Of a stretch of DNA of 64,000 nucleotides, positions 24,074-33,225 are shown piece after piece (the first letter of the stretch is position 1; each line of letters starts with the position of its first letter). A model generated the notes under the pieces. That model saw nothing but the letters and a program-made list of their open reading frames with translations. It searched no databases and was not told where the DNA came from. Origin of the DNA: Oscillatoriaceae cyanobacterium Prado104 (GTDB lineage: Bacteria > Cyanobacteriota > Cyanobacteriia > Cyanobacteriales > Microcoleaceae); assembly GCA_025454405.1 (NCBI GenBank), contig JALOON010000046.1, positions 1 through 64,000 on the forward strand, in the 5' to 3' direction. The translations under genes and the position numbers were made by a program.

Positions 24074-25897
24074 TTAACTAACTAACTCCCCGGTTTCTTG
24101 GAGAGAATGCAGCCGGTGGTAAATCCCTTCTTGCCTCAAAAGTTCGTCGTGACTGCCAACTTCCACAATTTTACCGCCGTCCAGAACCACGATCGCATCA
24201 GCTTCGCGAACCGTACTCAATCGGTGGGCAATAATTATCGTCGTGCGCGTACCGAGAATATTCCGCATCGCTAACTGGATCGATCGCTCGCTTTCATAAT
24301 CCAAACTAGAAGTAGCTTCGTCAAAGACTAACACATCTGGCTCCACCAACAGCGCCCTGGCAATCCCCAATCGCTGCCGCTGACCGCCAGACAAGCGCAT
24401 TCCCCGCTCCCCAACTACGGTAGAGTAACCTTGGGGCAACTGCTTGACAAACTCATCTACTCTGGCAATGCGACAAGCCTCCTCAACTTGTGCAAAAGTC
24501 GCCTCCCTGTTGCCGTAAGTCAAATTTTCCAGCAAAGTCCCGTTAAACACATCCACTTCTTGGTGGACGATGGCCAAACGCTTGCGGTAGCCCCTCACGT
24601 CAAGAGTGCGAATGTCCTCGCCGTCAATTAAAATGCGGCCGGTGTCGGGTTCAAAGTACCGGAACAACAGTTTAACTAAAGTTGATTTCCCCGAGCCCGA
24701 TCGCCCGACTAATGCTATAGTTTGACGCGGGTGAATCAATAAATTCACATCCTGCAACACGGGTTTTTGACTGTCGTACCCGAAGCTTAAACCGCAAAGC
24801 TCGATCTTGCCAGTAAAGCTGTAAGATGGCGGCGCATTCCCAGCATTTTCTGCTGCTAAATTCACCGCATCCACGCCATCTGACAACTGCATGAACTCGT
24901 GGAACCGAATCATTGAAGAATAGCGGCGGGCAAATAATTCAGCGACAACGCTAATCGGCCCGAGTTGGGAATAAGCCATGCTTGCCAAGGTGTAAATCGT
25001 GACAAAATATCCCAGAGATATCCTGCCTCCGGCTGTTGCTGCCAAGCTAAAACCGAGAACTGAAAACAAGCAAAACTGTACGAAGGTCTGCTGGTAAGTT
25101 CCCAGTGTAACGTATCCTTTGTGAATCCGGTTAATGACAACTTTCAACTCGCGATCGAGCCTGGTATTTTGTCTTTTGAGTTCCTCTGTTTCAGCAGCAA
25201 AAGCTTTGACTGTTTTGATGTTTGTGATAATTTCCGAGTTGCGGCTTTCGGTATCTTCCATGTATTCATCCAGTTTTTCTTCTCTGCGGGTAAGTACCAT
25301 CAGATTTTTTAAGGTGAAACCGAGGATGAACAGGAATGAAGCCAAAATTAACAAGCCCAGCCGCCATTCAATTAACCAGATAACTGCAAAGATGCCGATT
25401 AAGCGGACGACTTCCGGGATGAATTCAGCGGCAATTTCTGGATATGTCCAAGTATGGTTGGCGATGCCTTTGGCAATGCGGCTGGCAATCCGGCCGGCGT
25501 TGTTTTCATCGTAAAATTCTAAGGGTAATGTGAGGATTTTGCCGATCGCCCCTTGCATTCGATCTCGCCTCGCACTCAACGGTATTACCCAGTGAAACCA
25601 GTTGCCCACCCAAGGCTGTACTGGCGCTTTGGCGACTGTTACCAGAAAAATTAAACCCAACAAAACGGATAGCGATAATGTTTTGCTGGGTGATTGTTGG
25701 GTCAGCGAGGCGATCGCCTCGATCGCTCTTTGGGTTACTATATCTGTAGGTTGACCGGACAGTACGTTCAACATTTGCCCGATCGCGTAGGGCGCAGCTA
25801 AATCGGCGAGTTCAAAAACGCTGGACGCACCGATGCTGAAAATTGAGACTTTCCAGTAGCGGCTGTAGTATTTGAAGATGTCCCGAAAACTTGCCAT
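24074..25897 (-). CDS. ABC exporter, fused permease and ATPase (half-transporter)
   Basis: 607 aa. Six-helix ABC type 1 membrane domain at about 15-330, then a nucleotide-binding domain. Walker A is GRSGSGKST, the signature LSGGQRQRLGIARALL, Walker B VLVFDEATSSLD, and the H-loop AHRLSTV. It should act as a homodimer like MsbA/HlyB-type exporters and move lipid, peptide or drug outward. It is downstream of a TetR regulator and a P450 on the same strand, suggesting export of a compound. I chose ATG 25897; a GTG at 25930 would add 11 residues. Neither has a strong ribosome-binding site. Confidence 0.85.
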   Translation of the reverse strand: MASFRDIFKYYSRYWKVSIFSIGASSVFELADLAAPYAIGQMLNVLSGQPTDIVTQRAIEAIASLTQQSPSKTLSLSVLLGLIFLVTVAKAPVQPWVGNWFHWVIPLSARRDRMQGAIGKILTLPLEFYDENNAGRIASRIAKGIANHTWTYPEIAAEFIPEVVRLIGIFAVIWLIEWRLGLLILASFLFILGFTLKNLMVLTRREEKLDEYMEDTESRNSEIITNIKTVKAFAAETEELKRQNTRLDRELKVVINRIHKGYVTLGTYQQTFVQFCLFSVLGFSLAATAGGRISLGYFVTIYTLASMAYSQLGPISVVAELFARRYSSMIRFHEFMQLSDGVDAVNLAAENAGNAPPSYSFTGKIELCGLSFGYDSQKPVLQDVNLLIHPRQTIALVGRSGSGKSTLVKLLFRYFEPDTGRILIDGEDIRTLDVRGYRKRLAIVHQEVDVFNGTLLENLTYGNREATFAQVEEACRIARVDEFVKQLPQGYSTVVGERGMRLSGGQRQRLGIARALLVEPDVLVFDEATSSLDYESERSIQLAMRNILGTRTTIIIAHRLSTVREADAIVVLDGGKIVEVGSHDELLRQEGIYHRLHSLQETGELVS

Positions 25898-26072
25898 AGA
25901 TTTTTTTTGAGATACATCCCTTGCCAGCACTTAAAGCCAGCATTTCAATCGGAAACTGCCTGCTGGCGCGCTTCAATTACAAGTGTACTACAAAAGTAGT
26001 CGATCGGGCAAGTCTCTCGAATCATTCTATGGAGCAGGGCGATCGGGCGATATGATGGCGATCGAGCCACCA

Positions 26073-26657
26073 TCACTTGCGAGACCACTGTTTGATAAAC
26101 CAGTCAACGACAAGCAGCAGTTTTTCCTCTGACGGCTCGTAATACTTTTCGCTGGTAGGAAGCGGAAAAAAATAACCGATTGAGTACAAAAATACCTCTA
26201 GATCTTGCTCCGGGCGATCGATCCGAAACAAATTTGCCCGCACTCCTTCTTGTAGAATGCTCGATAAATTATCCTTGACTGCTTTCCCTTGTTTTTCTTG
26301 CAACTCTGGTTTCAAGCGAATTACAGCGCGAGCGAGTTCGGCAGCATGAGATCCGCTGAGGCGATTTTCTCGAACTGCGCGGAAACGATTAATCAGATAA
26401 GCTTTAAGTTTTTCCGGCGCGGGTATGGGATCTCGCAAAATCTTCTCGCTGTCTGCAATGTGTTGTTGAGTGTAGGCTTCTGCCGTCGCAATCAGAATTT
26501 CGTTCTTGTTTTTGAAATACAAATACAGCGTTCCGACTGCAATGCCCGCATCTTCAGCTATTTCTTGCATGGTTGTTTTCCTGACACCGTATTGACTCAG
26601 GCGCTGCTTTGCTGCTTGCAAAATTGCTGTTCGTTTTGCTTCATCCAATCGTTGCAT
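26073..26657 (-). CDS. TetR/AcrR-family repressor
   Basis: 194 aa. The N-terminal helix-turn-helix runs from TAILQAAKQRLSQYG to MQEIAEDAGIAVGTLYLYFKNK (about 10-50), followed by a helical ligand-binding domain that is not specific in sequence. It lies between a P450 and an ABC exporter, all on the same strand. Inverted and direct TTATATGTAAT boxes just upstream are a candidate operator, suggesting autorepression and drug-like ligand control of the exporter. Confidence 0.88.
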   Translation of the reverse strand: MQRLDEAKRTAILQAAKQRLSQYGVRKTTMQEIAEDAGIAVGTLYLYFKNKNEILIATAEAYTQQHIADSEKILRDPIPAPEKLKAYLINRFRAVRENRLSGSHAAELARAVIRLKPELQEKQGKAVKDNLSSILQEGVRANLFRIDRPEQDLEVFLYSIGYFFPLPTSEKYYEPSEEKLLLVVDWFIKQWSRK

Positions 26658-26674
26658 TGTCGGATCTATCGGGA

Positions 26675-26711
26675 ATTACACATACAGTTTATATGTAATT
26701 TTATATGTAAT
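26675..26711 (-). promoter_or_regulatory. Candidate TetR operator
   Basis: ATTACA (26675-26680) and TGTAAT (26694-26699) form an inverted repeat; TATATGTAATT then occurs twice in direct order (from about 26691 and 26703). The site lies 18-54 bp upstream of the TetR start codon, where an autorepressor would bind. Confidence 0.4.
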
Positions 26712-26768
26712 TTGTAGTGCAGACCTAAGTTTGCAAAATATGAGCGGACTCAAGTCCGCACTACAAAC
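26712..26768. repeat. TTTGTAGT/ACTACAAA inverted repeat
   Basis: Arms TTTGTAGTGCAGAC and GAGCGGACTCAAGTCCGCACTACAAA. It fills the space from the candidate operator to the P450 stop codon at 26769. Same family as 10551-10609. Confidence 0.6.
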
Positions 26769-28187
26769 CTAATGTCTTTTGCGCGCTGTTACTTGAATGC
26801 CATATTTCGGACGCAATGTGAATCTCGGATCGATTTCAATAGTTTGATTGCGGAGCAATTCAATATGAAACCGCTGGACGATCGCTGCCAAAATTGTAAT
26901 AGATTCAATTAGAGCATAGTTTTTCCCGATGCAGGTGTGAGGGCCTGCCCCAAAGGGAAGATAAGCAAACTTTGGTCTTCGATCGGCGCATTCAGGTAAA
27001 AAGCGATCGGGGTTAAATTGTTCTGGATTGTCCCAAAATTCAGGATGCCGCCAGGTAAAGTACGCACCAATTATAAAAGTTGCTCCTTTCGGAATAAAAT
27101 ATCCCTGAATTTCGTCATCTTCTAGTGCAACTCTGGGTGCCATTGCCAATCCTGCCGGACAAAACCGGATCGATTCGTCGAATACTTGGCGAGTATATTG
27201 GAGTTGCGGCAAACTTTCCAATGTTGGAGGGCTGCCGTGCAAAACAGTCTGAATTTCATCCTGCATTTTTGCCATAATATCTGGATGGGAACCCAACAGA
27301 TACCAAGTCCAAGTTAATGTCGTTGCTGTGGTTTCGTGTCCGGCGTTAATCAACGTGATAATTTCATCTTGCAGTTCGCGATCGCTCATGCCTTCTCCTG
27401 TTTCTTCATCCCGACAAGTTAGTAAAATGGATAGCAAATCGGGTCGATCGATGGGATTTTGACGGCGCGATCGCACGATTTCTAAAACAATCTCATCTAA
27501 GGTTTGTTTGGCTTGATGGAACTTGAGATTTCTCGGTGTGAGTATCCAAGTTGCCAGCGCCAGCGGATTGTTCAGGCGATAGTAAACATATTCCAAAGCT
27601 GTTCGCAGCGCTTGTCCGAGTCGGTTAGACTCCTCGCTGATATCGATACTAAATAAAGTCAAGCCGAGAATTTTCAAAGTAAGCTGAGTCATTGCAGGTG
27701 CAATATCAAATACCTCGCCATCTGGCTTGCTTTCCCAGTCGCGCAGCAGTTCTTCTACACAATGCAGCATCACGGCCTGAAGATTGACTAATTGCTTTTG
27801 TTGAAAGGCAGGCTGCATTAAGCGGCGCTGTTTTCGCCAATATTCCCCTTCACTGGAAAAAAGCCCTTTTCCCTGTACTAATCCCATCGGTTTGAGGAAA
27901 AAATCTGGTTTGACATATCTGTCTGGATGCTGGGACAAAATATGTTCTGCTGCTTCTGGATGAACTGCAAAAAACATGGTAAAACCCGGCATTATAGGTA
28001 AACGAACTAAATCGCCATATTCCCACCAAAGAGAACTCAAATATTCGATCGGTCGATGCTGTAGCGCTGATAGTTTGAGCAGCAAATATCCTTGGGGACC
28101 CGGTGGTAAAGGGCGATTCCCTGCACCATTCCTGTGCTTCACGCGCTTTTTTGTAGCTTGAGTTGAGGATGTTTTAATTTCAGACAT
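26769..28187 (-). CDS. Cytochrome P450
   Basis: 472 aa, soluble-type P450. The oxygen-activation helix I has AGHETTATTLTW, helix K has the ExxR motif ESIRF, and the heme loop is FGAGPHTCIG with ligand Cys419. A basic N-terminus (TKKRVKHRNGAGNRPLPPGPQGY) ends in the proline-rich hinge typical of P450s. It oxidises a lipid, terpene or fatty acid; the substrate is unknown. It is first in a P450-TetR-ABC series. No ferredoxin partner is adjacent. Confidence 0.93.
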   Translation of the reverse strand: MSEIKTSSTQATKKRVKHRNGAGNRPLPPGPQGYLLLKLSALQHRPIEYLSSLWWEYGDLVRLPIMPGFTMFFAVHPEAAEHILSQHPDRYVKPDFFLKPMGLVQGKGLFSSEGEYWRKQRRLMQPAFQQKQLVNLQAVMLHCVEELLRDWESKPDGEVFDIAPAMTQLTLKILGLTLFSIDISEESNRLGQALRTALEYVYYRLNNPLALATWILTPRNLKFHQAKQTLDEIVLEIVRSRRQNPIDRPDLLSILLTCRDEETGEGMSDRELQDEIITLINAGHETTATTLTWTWYLLGSHPDIMAKMQDEIQTVLHGSPPTLESLPQLQYTRQVFDESIRFCPAGLAMAPRVALEDDEIQGYFIPKGATFIIGAYFTWRHPEFWDNPEQFNPDRFLPECADRRPKFAYLPFGAGPHTCIGKNYALIESITILAAIVQRFHIELLRNQTIEIDPRFTLRPKYGIQVTARKRH

Positions 28188-29107
28188 CGGATTGTCGCAA
28201 AAACGAATAATAAATATAATAACTCATTATTCATTAAAAGCAAGTGATTGGCGTTACAAAAGTTTATACAATGCATATGTCAGGCAATTGCTCTCGCATC
28301 CTTGGAGAATGGCGATCGCGCCCTTGGTCTTCCAGTCTGGCGCACAAAATATATCCACAGCGAGGGGAATACCATAAAAACACTTAAGCATAAATATCTA
28401 GTGAATGAGGAAAATAGGGGTAAATTGAGCCGAAAACCACAAAAATTTTCATAATGCGGTCGAATAATATAAATTTTTGATAAAGTTGGCCAAATCCTAT
28501 TGACCTTTATACGTACTTCCCGAGATGATGCTATATATCAGGTAGGTTGACATTAGTTTTTAAACTTCAAGTCTAGTTGAGATAACCATCAGAACTGCTA
28601 TGGCAACTCATATAACTGGATTCAGGGGCTGTGTGAAGTACACGGACGAGTGGCTTTCACAGTAAAATAAACTTATCGAAGTAAATGTGAAACGCAAAAG
28701 ATGGCAAGTCGATCGAGAACGCAAAGACGAAATCCGAAATCAGCTCGAGTACGGATGCACTGCTCCTAAAGTAACGGGTTTCTTTGTAGTTCTCTTAGGA
28801 CTAAAAGTCTTGTAAGTCACTACCAGAAAATTCAGAGCTTCGGAAGTAGAGTCTTTCTTCCCTAAGTTGCTTTATCATAGGGTATTCTAACAGTCTGTTA
28901 TATTTCGGAGACACCCAGAGAAATTGCAGCCAAGTTAGACCATTAAGTAAGGATATGTAAGGAGTCAAAACTTCTATTTTTTAACTTAAAGTCGCTTGGG
29001 GTCTAGCTTCATATCAAGGTAAGAAATTACCTGCGATATACCATTTCTATGCGATTCACAATAAGGCTAAAACATCGTACAACTCGGATTCCAAGGAGTG
29101 CAGCCAT
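28188..29107. other. 920-bp intergenic region before the polysaccharide locus
   Basis: Holds no clear gene. A compound hairpin occurs at 28629-28662. A GTG-started frame of 42 codons at 28687-28815 (KRKRWQVDRERKDEIRNQLE...) has no ribosome-binding site and is not called. The right end has a good Shine-Dalgarno AAGGAG for the gene at 29108. The length suggests a long regulated leader. Confidence 0.5.
28629..28662 (+). other. Compound hairpin
   Basis: CTGTG pairs with CACAG, GAAG with CTTT, and CAC with GTG around the loop GGACGA, with small bulges. It lies 450 bp upstream of the first glycosyltransferase and may be a leader structure. No known riboswitch is matched. Confidence 0.35.
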
Positions 29108-30316
29108 ATGTTTGCTAACAACACTTTAACTATTTTGCAGCCCCTACAAGCAAAACTATTGCCGAACGGTAAAGTTTTGCTCACTCGAAAACTTATTGAA
29201 GCCGTTGTCGAATTAAGCAATTATTGGGATGGTTCCATTACAGTAATGATGGAAGAAACCCAAACAGGTAACGATAATATAGATTGCAAAGTTTTCAATC
29301 TTGATGAATTGCCATTCAAGTTGGAAGTAATTTCTTTCGATCGAATCACTCCTGCATTGTTGCGCCAACACCAGACTGCGCTGGTATTGGCAGTGCCTGG
29401 ATACCGACAAAATCACATTACTAATATTTGCCACTTAGCGGGAATACCGTGCATTTACGTTTCTGAATACACTCTAAAAACTCGCAAACAAATTGCCAGC
29501 GTAAATGCGAGCAATCCGCTCGGGCGCCTGCGGAAAATAGCTTGGGAACAAAATCAAGAAATTAAACAGCGGGTGGCGATCGCGGGTGCTGATGGTTTGC
29601 AGTGCAACGGCACTCCCACTTACAAAGAATACTTGAATCTGAATCCCAATGCGCTACTTTTCTTTGACACGCGGATTAGCGAGGATATGCTAGCAACTCC
29701 CAGGGATATTGAAATGCGAACTGCAAATCGCTCTGCAGATATGCCCTTGCGCCTGTTGTTTTCAGGTCGCCTAATTAAAATGAAAGGCGCGGATCATTTA
29801 ATGAATGTTGCCATAGAACTAAAAAAACAGGCAGCAAATTTTGAAATGTTCATCAGCGGTGCCGGCGACTTAGAAAAGATGATGCACGACACCATAGCAA
29901 ACAATCAACTTCAAGATTGCGTGAAAATGCTCGGCGTCCCGGATTTTAAAACTGAGTTCTTCCCGTTTGTCAAGCAGAATATCGATTTGTTTGTTTGCTG
30001 TCACAGGCAAGGAGACCCCTCCTGTACTTATGTAGAAACTATGTCTTGCGGTGTACCCATTGTTGGTTATGCTAACGAGGCATTCGAGGGAATTTCTGAA
30101 ATTTCTGAGACGGGATGGGTTGTGCCAATGGATCGACCTAAGCTGATGGCGCAGCAAATTATTCAACTCAGCTACAACCGAGAAATTATCAGAGCTATGT
30201 CTTACAAGTCGCTGGATTTTGCTCGCCAGCACACTTTTGAGAAGACTTTTAAGGCTCGCACAGAACACATGCAGCAGGTGGCGGAGAACTCGATCTGGGC
30301 GAGAAAAGCTGCTTGA
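29108..30316 (+). CDS. Family 4-type glycosyltransferase (GT-B)
   Basis: 402 aa. The C-terminal nucleotide-sugar domain has LRLLFSGRLIKMKGADHLM, the GVPDF loop, and the acidic pocket TYVETMSCGVPIVGY, the E-x7-E-like motif of GT4 retaining enzymes. The N-terminal acceptor domain is diverged. No signal peptide is present; it acts in the cytoplasm on a lipid-linked intermediate. It is the first gene of the exopolysaccharide locus and opposite in strand to most of it. Strong AAGGAG upstream. Confidence 0.82.
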   Translation: MFANNTLTILQPLQAKLLPNGKVLLTRKLIEAVVELSNYWDGSITVMMEETQTGNDNIDCKVFNLDELPFKLEVISFDRITPALLRQHQTALVLAVPGYRQNHITNICHLAGIPCIYVSEYTLKTRKQIASVNASNPLGRLRKIAWEQNQEIKQRVAIAGADGLQCNGTPTYKEYLNLNPNALLFFDTRISEDMLATPRDIEMRTANRSADMPLRLLFSGRLIKMKGADHLMNVAIELKKQAANFEMFISGAGDLEKMMHDTIANNQLQDCVKMLGVPDFKTEFFPFVKQNIDLFVCCHRQGDPSCTYVETMSCGVPIVGYANEAFEGISEISETGWVVPMDRPKLMAQQIIQLSYNREIIRAMSYKSLDFARQHTFEKTFKARTEHMQQVAENSIWARKAA

Positions 30317-30360
30317 AAATAATCGGAATGGTGTTATGTTCTATCGCTCGACCCAATAAG

Positions 30361-30414
30361 GTTTGTAGTGAGAAATTGAGTTCTCAGAAACGGACTAAAG
30401 TCCTCACTACAAAC
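30361..30414. repeat. GTTTGTAGT/ACTACAAAC inverted repeat
   Basis: Arms GTTTGTAGTGAGAAATTGAG and ACTAAAGTCCTCACTACAAAC. Same family as 10551-10609. It lies after the glycosyltransferase and may terminate it. Confidence 0.6.
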
Positions 30415-30422
30415 GGTTTTAT

Positions 30423-30960
30423 TTAAGGCAGCCAGCGGGGGCGAAATCCTGTTAAATTGAGTTCTTGTGAGGGTGGCAAACTGTTAAATTTCGGCGCGTT
30501 TTCTAAGTTGATGAGGACGATAGTTGAAGAGTCGATCGTCCTGCCTTCCTCAGTTTTCAAATCTCCTTTTTGGGGAAATTTCCGGCTGCAATACCCACGA
30601 ACCTATATCTCCTGGATTGCTTCTATTTGCCCGCACAACTGCGATGCCTTGCCGTCGGGAGATCGATCGAATTTGAGATTTTCATAGTCTAGATTGCCTA
30701 AAATCTGCCGGCTCTTGCCCGGTTTTTGAGTCGGATCGGAACTGATTCCTGTAGTTACTGAATACAAAGATTGTTCGGACTAGCCGGGCGATAATCCGCC
30801 CATTTACTAGCGGAAAATAAAACGCGATCGCCCGCTGGATAAATTTTAAAATCTTTAACAGCTAAGTTTTCGGGAGTCAGGATGATTTTGTGTTGGCGCG
30901 TCAAGTTGTAAAGAATTAACCGCCCTTAATTTCGATCCTCAGCACGCAACAATTAGCTGC
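30423..30960 (-). pseudogene. Decayed beta-propeller-like gene, several frameshifts
   Basis: Reading the minus strand in pieces recovers a continuous protein: LILYNLTRQHKIILTPENLA, FKIYPAGDRVLFSASKWAD, then SLYSVTTGISSDPTQKPG and LGNLDYENLKFD, then IAVVRANRSNPGDIGSWVL, then RTIDSSTIVLINLENAP to RPRWLP and a TAA at 30423. Each join needs a frame change (near 30770, 30644 and 30556). The pattern (SPDGKAIAVVRA) suggests a TolB/WD40-like propeller. The N-terminal part is missing. It is a dead gene, probably once periplasmic. Confidence 0.65.
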
Positions 30961-31035
30961 CAACTGTAAACTTGACTGGCAAATTTGACTGACCAACACC
31001 AAAAAAAAAGATTGCAACAACCCTTGAAAATTTAT

Positions 31036-31899
31036 TTAACCGTACAGCGTTTCGTGCCTGGGAGGCGTAGCATCTTTCGGATCGAAGCGTTTCAATTTAA
31101 AAGCCTGCAACAGGAACAGCCAGATATAGAGAGGATTCAACAAAACGTAGCGCTGCCAAAGCCTCCCCGGTTCCATTGCCAAACGAAACAGCCATTCTAA
31201 ACCCATCTTCCCTAAAAACTCAGGAGCTTTCGCTAAATTTCCGGCATGAAAATCGTAAGCTGCACCTACAGCGATCAGGGGCATGGGCAAGTCATCGCGG
31301 TATTCGTAAGCCCAAATTTCTTGTCGCGGGCATCCCAAACCGACAAACGTAATTGCTGCGCCGCTGCTGCGAATTTGCTGGACGATTTCCTGTTTCTCTT
31401 CCGGGGTAATTTGCCTAAATTTAGAAGGCATAGTCCCAGCAATAATTAACTTGGGAAAACGCTTGCGGAGATTGCGACATAAATCCTTAAGTACAGAAGG
31501 TTTAGAACCGTACAAAAATATCGGCAGCCCTTCTTCAGCGGCGCGTTCGCAAATTGCTAACATTGCATTCGGACCGCAAACTCGATCGGGCAATCCCGTA
31601 TTGTGGAGCAAATTTAAAGCCCACCTCACCGGCTGTCCGTCTGGCAAAACTAAGTCAATATGATTGAGGCGGTAGCGATGGGTTCGATCGAGCACTCCAG
31701 TCATGACACCATGTACCGCTAGGGCCGAAACCGACATCGGTTTGCGCGCGCGGGCTGCGGTAATAATTTTGCTGACAGTTGCCGTGTAATCAACAGCGTC
31801 TACTAAGATGCCTAGAACATTCTGTTTGCCTTTATCAATCCCTTTATCGAGCACGATGGGAGTCTCCTGTTGCAATTTATCAATTGGGATAGCAGTCAT
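31036..31899 (-). CDS. WecG/TagA/CpsF-family glycosyltransferase (GT26)
   Basis: 287 aa. Conserved motifs: LGILVDAVDYTATV, ALAVHGVMTGV, DLVLPDGQPVRWALN, VCGPNAML, IFLYGSKPSV, FVGLGCPRQEIWAYEY and GVGAAYDFHAG-like VGAAYDFHAGNLAKAP. GT26 enzymes add the second sugar (ManNAcA or similar) to a polyprenyl carrier. I chose ATG 31899 because AGGAG is 9 bp upstream; a longer start adds 16 residues. Its neighbour upstream is the SDR epimerase, on the same strand. Confidence 0.88.
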   Translation of the reverse strand: MTAIPIDKLQQETPIVLDKGIDKGKQNVLGILVDAVDYTATVSKIITAARARKPMSVSALAVHGVMTGVLDRTHRYRLNHIDLVLPDGQPVRWALNLLHNTGLPDRVCGPNAMLAICERAAEEGLPIFLYGSKPSVLKDLCRNLRKRFPKLIIAGTMPSKFRQITPEEKQEIVQQIRSSGAAITFVGLGCPRQEIWAYEYRDDLPMPLIAVGAAYDFHAGNLAKAPEFLGKMGLEWLFRLAMEPGRLWQRYVLLNPLYIWLFLLQAFKLKRFDPKDATPPRHETLYG

Positions 31900-31971
31900 A
31901 TTTTTTCTCCTGAATTTGTGGGAAATTTGGTTTAATTTTTTGCTCAAATCAGCGGGGTATTTTTGTAGTCC

Positions 31972-33057
31972 CTATCCATCCTTAGAAACTTCTTGCAACC
32001 ACCGTTCGTGGTTGCATTCGTAAATTTCCTGGAGGATTTGTTTGACGTTGTATTTCATTTTCCAATTTGGGTAGTGGTTGGCAAATTTTCCGTTGTCGCT
32101 AATCCACCAAATGTGATCGCCGATACGGTTGCCTTCAGCATAAGTCCAATTGAATTTGCGACCGGCAATTTCTTCGGACATTTGGATAGCTTCTAGCATC
32201 GAACAATTGCTATACCTACCACCTCCTGTGTTGTAAACTTCCGCAATTCTTGGAGCTTTAAAGAACTCATTAAATGCTGAAATTAAGTCAGCGCTGTGAA
32301 TGTTGTCGCGGACTTGTTTGCCTTTGTAGCCGAATACGGTGTAAGGAGTTCCCGTGGCCGCGCACTTCATTAAATATGCTAAAAATCCGTGCAATTGAGC
32401 TCCCGAATGATTGGGACCTGTGAGACAGCCTCCGCGAAAACAGGCCGTGTGCATGCTGAAATAGCGACCGTATTCTTGAACTAAAACATCGGCTGCTACT
32501 TTAGAAGCACCAAACAAACTGTGCAGGCATTGGTCGATCGACATATCTTCGCGAATGCCGCCTTCGTAAGTGTGACCCGGTTCAATTTCCCACCTGTGTT
32601 CTAATTCTATTAATGGCAGCTTGTTCGGCGTATCGCCATATACTTTGTTGGTAGATGTGAAAATGAAAACAGCGTGGGGACAGTGCAAGCGGGTTGCTTC
32701 CAAAAGATTGATCGTACCGTTAGCGTTGACGGTAAAATCTATTTTTGGTGCCCGGGCCGCCCAATCGTGGCTGGGCTGGGCTGCGGTGTGAATTACTAAT
32801 TCGATCGACTTGCCGTACCGCTGAAAGATGTTGATAATCGCTTCGTAATCGCGAATGTCCACATCTAGGTGATAATATTTGGTTCCTAAGGACTTTTCGA
32901 GCTGTTGGCGGTTCCAATTAGTAGAACCGTCAGCGCCGAAAAAGAACTGTCGCATATTGTTATCGATTCCTACTATTTCCAACCCTTGTTGGGCAAAAAA
33001 CTTGCAGGCTTCCGATCCGATTAAACCGGCCGATCCTGTAATAATTGCAACGCTCAC
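31972..33057 (-). CDS. NAD-dependent sugar epimerase/dehydratase (SDR)
   Basis: 361 aa. The Rossmann motif is [16 protein letters not shown], then [30 protein letters not shown] and [13 protein letters not shown]. It resembles CDP-paratose 2-epimerase-like SDRs. The usual catalytic YxxxK is FGASK here, so Tyr is replaced by Phe; this group of proteins commonly shows this sequence. It should supply an unusual nucleotide sugar for the polymer. The start is GTG at 33057 with an excellent GAGGAGGTG just upstream. Confidence 0.82.
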   Translation of the reverse strand: MSVAIITGSAGLIGSEACKFFAQQGLEIVGIDNNMRQFFFGADGSTNWNRQQLEKSLGTKYYHLDVDIRDYEAIINIFQRYGKSIELVIHTAAQPSHDWAARAPKIDFTVNANGTINLLEATRLHCPHAVFIFTSTNKVYGDTPNKLPLIELEHRWEIEPGHTYEGGIREDMSIDQCLHSLFGASKVAADVLVQEYGRYFSMHTACFRGGCLTGPNHSGAQLHGFLAYLMKCAATGTPYTVFGYKGKQVRDNIHSADLISAFNEFFKAPRIAEVYNTGGGRYSNCSMLEAIQMSEEIAGRKFNWTYAEGNRIGDHIWWISDNGKFANHYPNWKMKYNVKQILQEIYECNHERWLQEVSKDG

Positions 33058-33119
33058 GTTTCACCTCCTCACTAAATAAAATTTTTCAGGTTTTGTTTCG
33101 ATCGCTCAAATCCTAAGTT

Positions 33120-33225
33120 ATACCGAATCCGGGTTATGTACCCGCTTTATTTTAATTGTCAAACCTTTAGGGGCACGGCAGTGCCGTGTCCCTAAAACCG
33201 GGGATGAGTACCCCGGATTTGGTAT
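33120..33225. repeat. MITE-like element, second copy
   Basis: Ends ATACCGAATCCGGGT and ACCCCGGATTTGGTAT match the element at 19215-19334. The interior differs but has a hairpin (GGGGCACGGCAGTGCCGTGTCCC). Its last base is part of the stop codon of the glycosyltransferase at 33225. Confidence 0.65.

Noticed and set aside
28560-28680. Riboswitch (cyclic di-GMP type) upstream of the polysaccharide genes
   Set aside because: A hairpin exists, but none of the conserved GEMM sequence elements is present.
30985-31200. Plus-strand frame of 71 codons
   Set aside because: It is antisense to the GT26 gene, which has strong family motifs.
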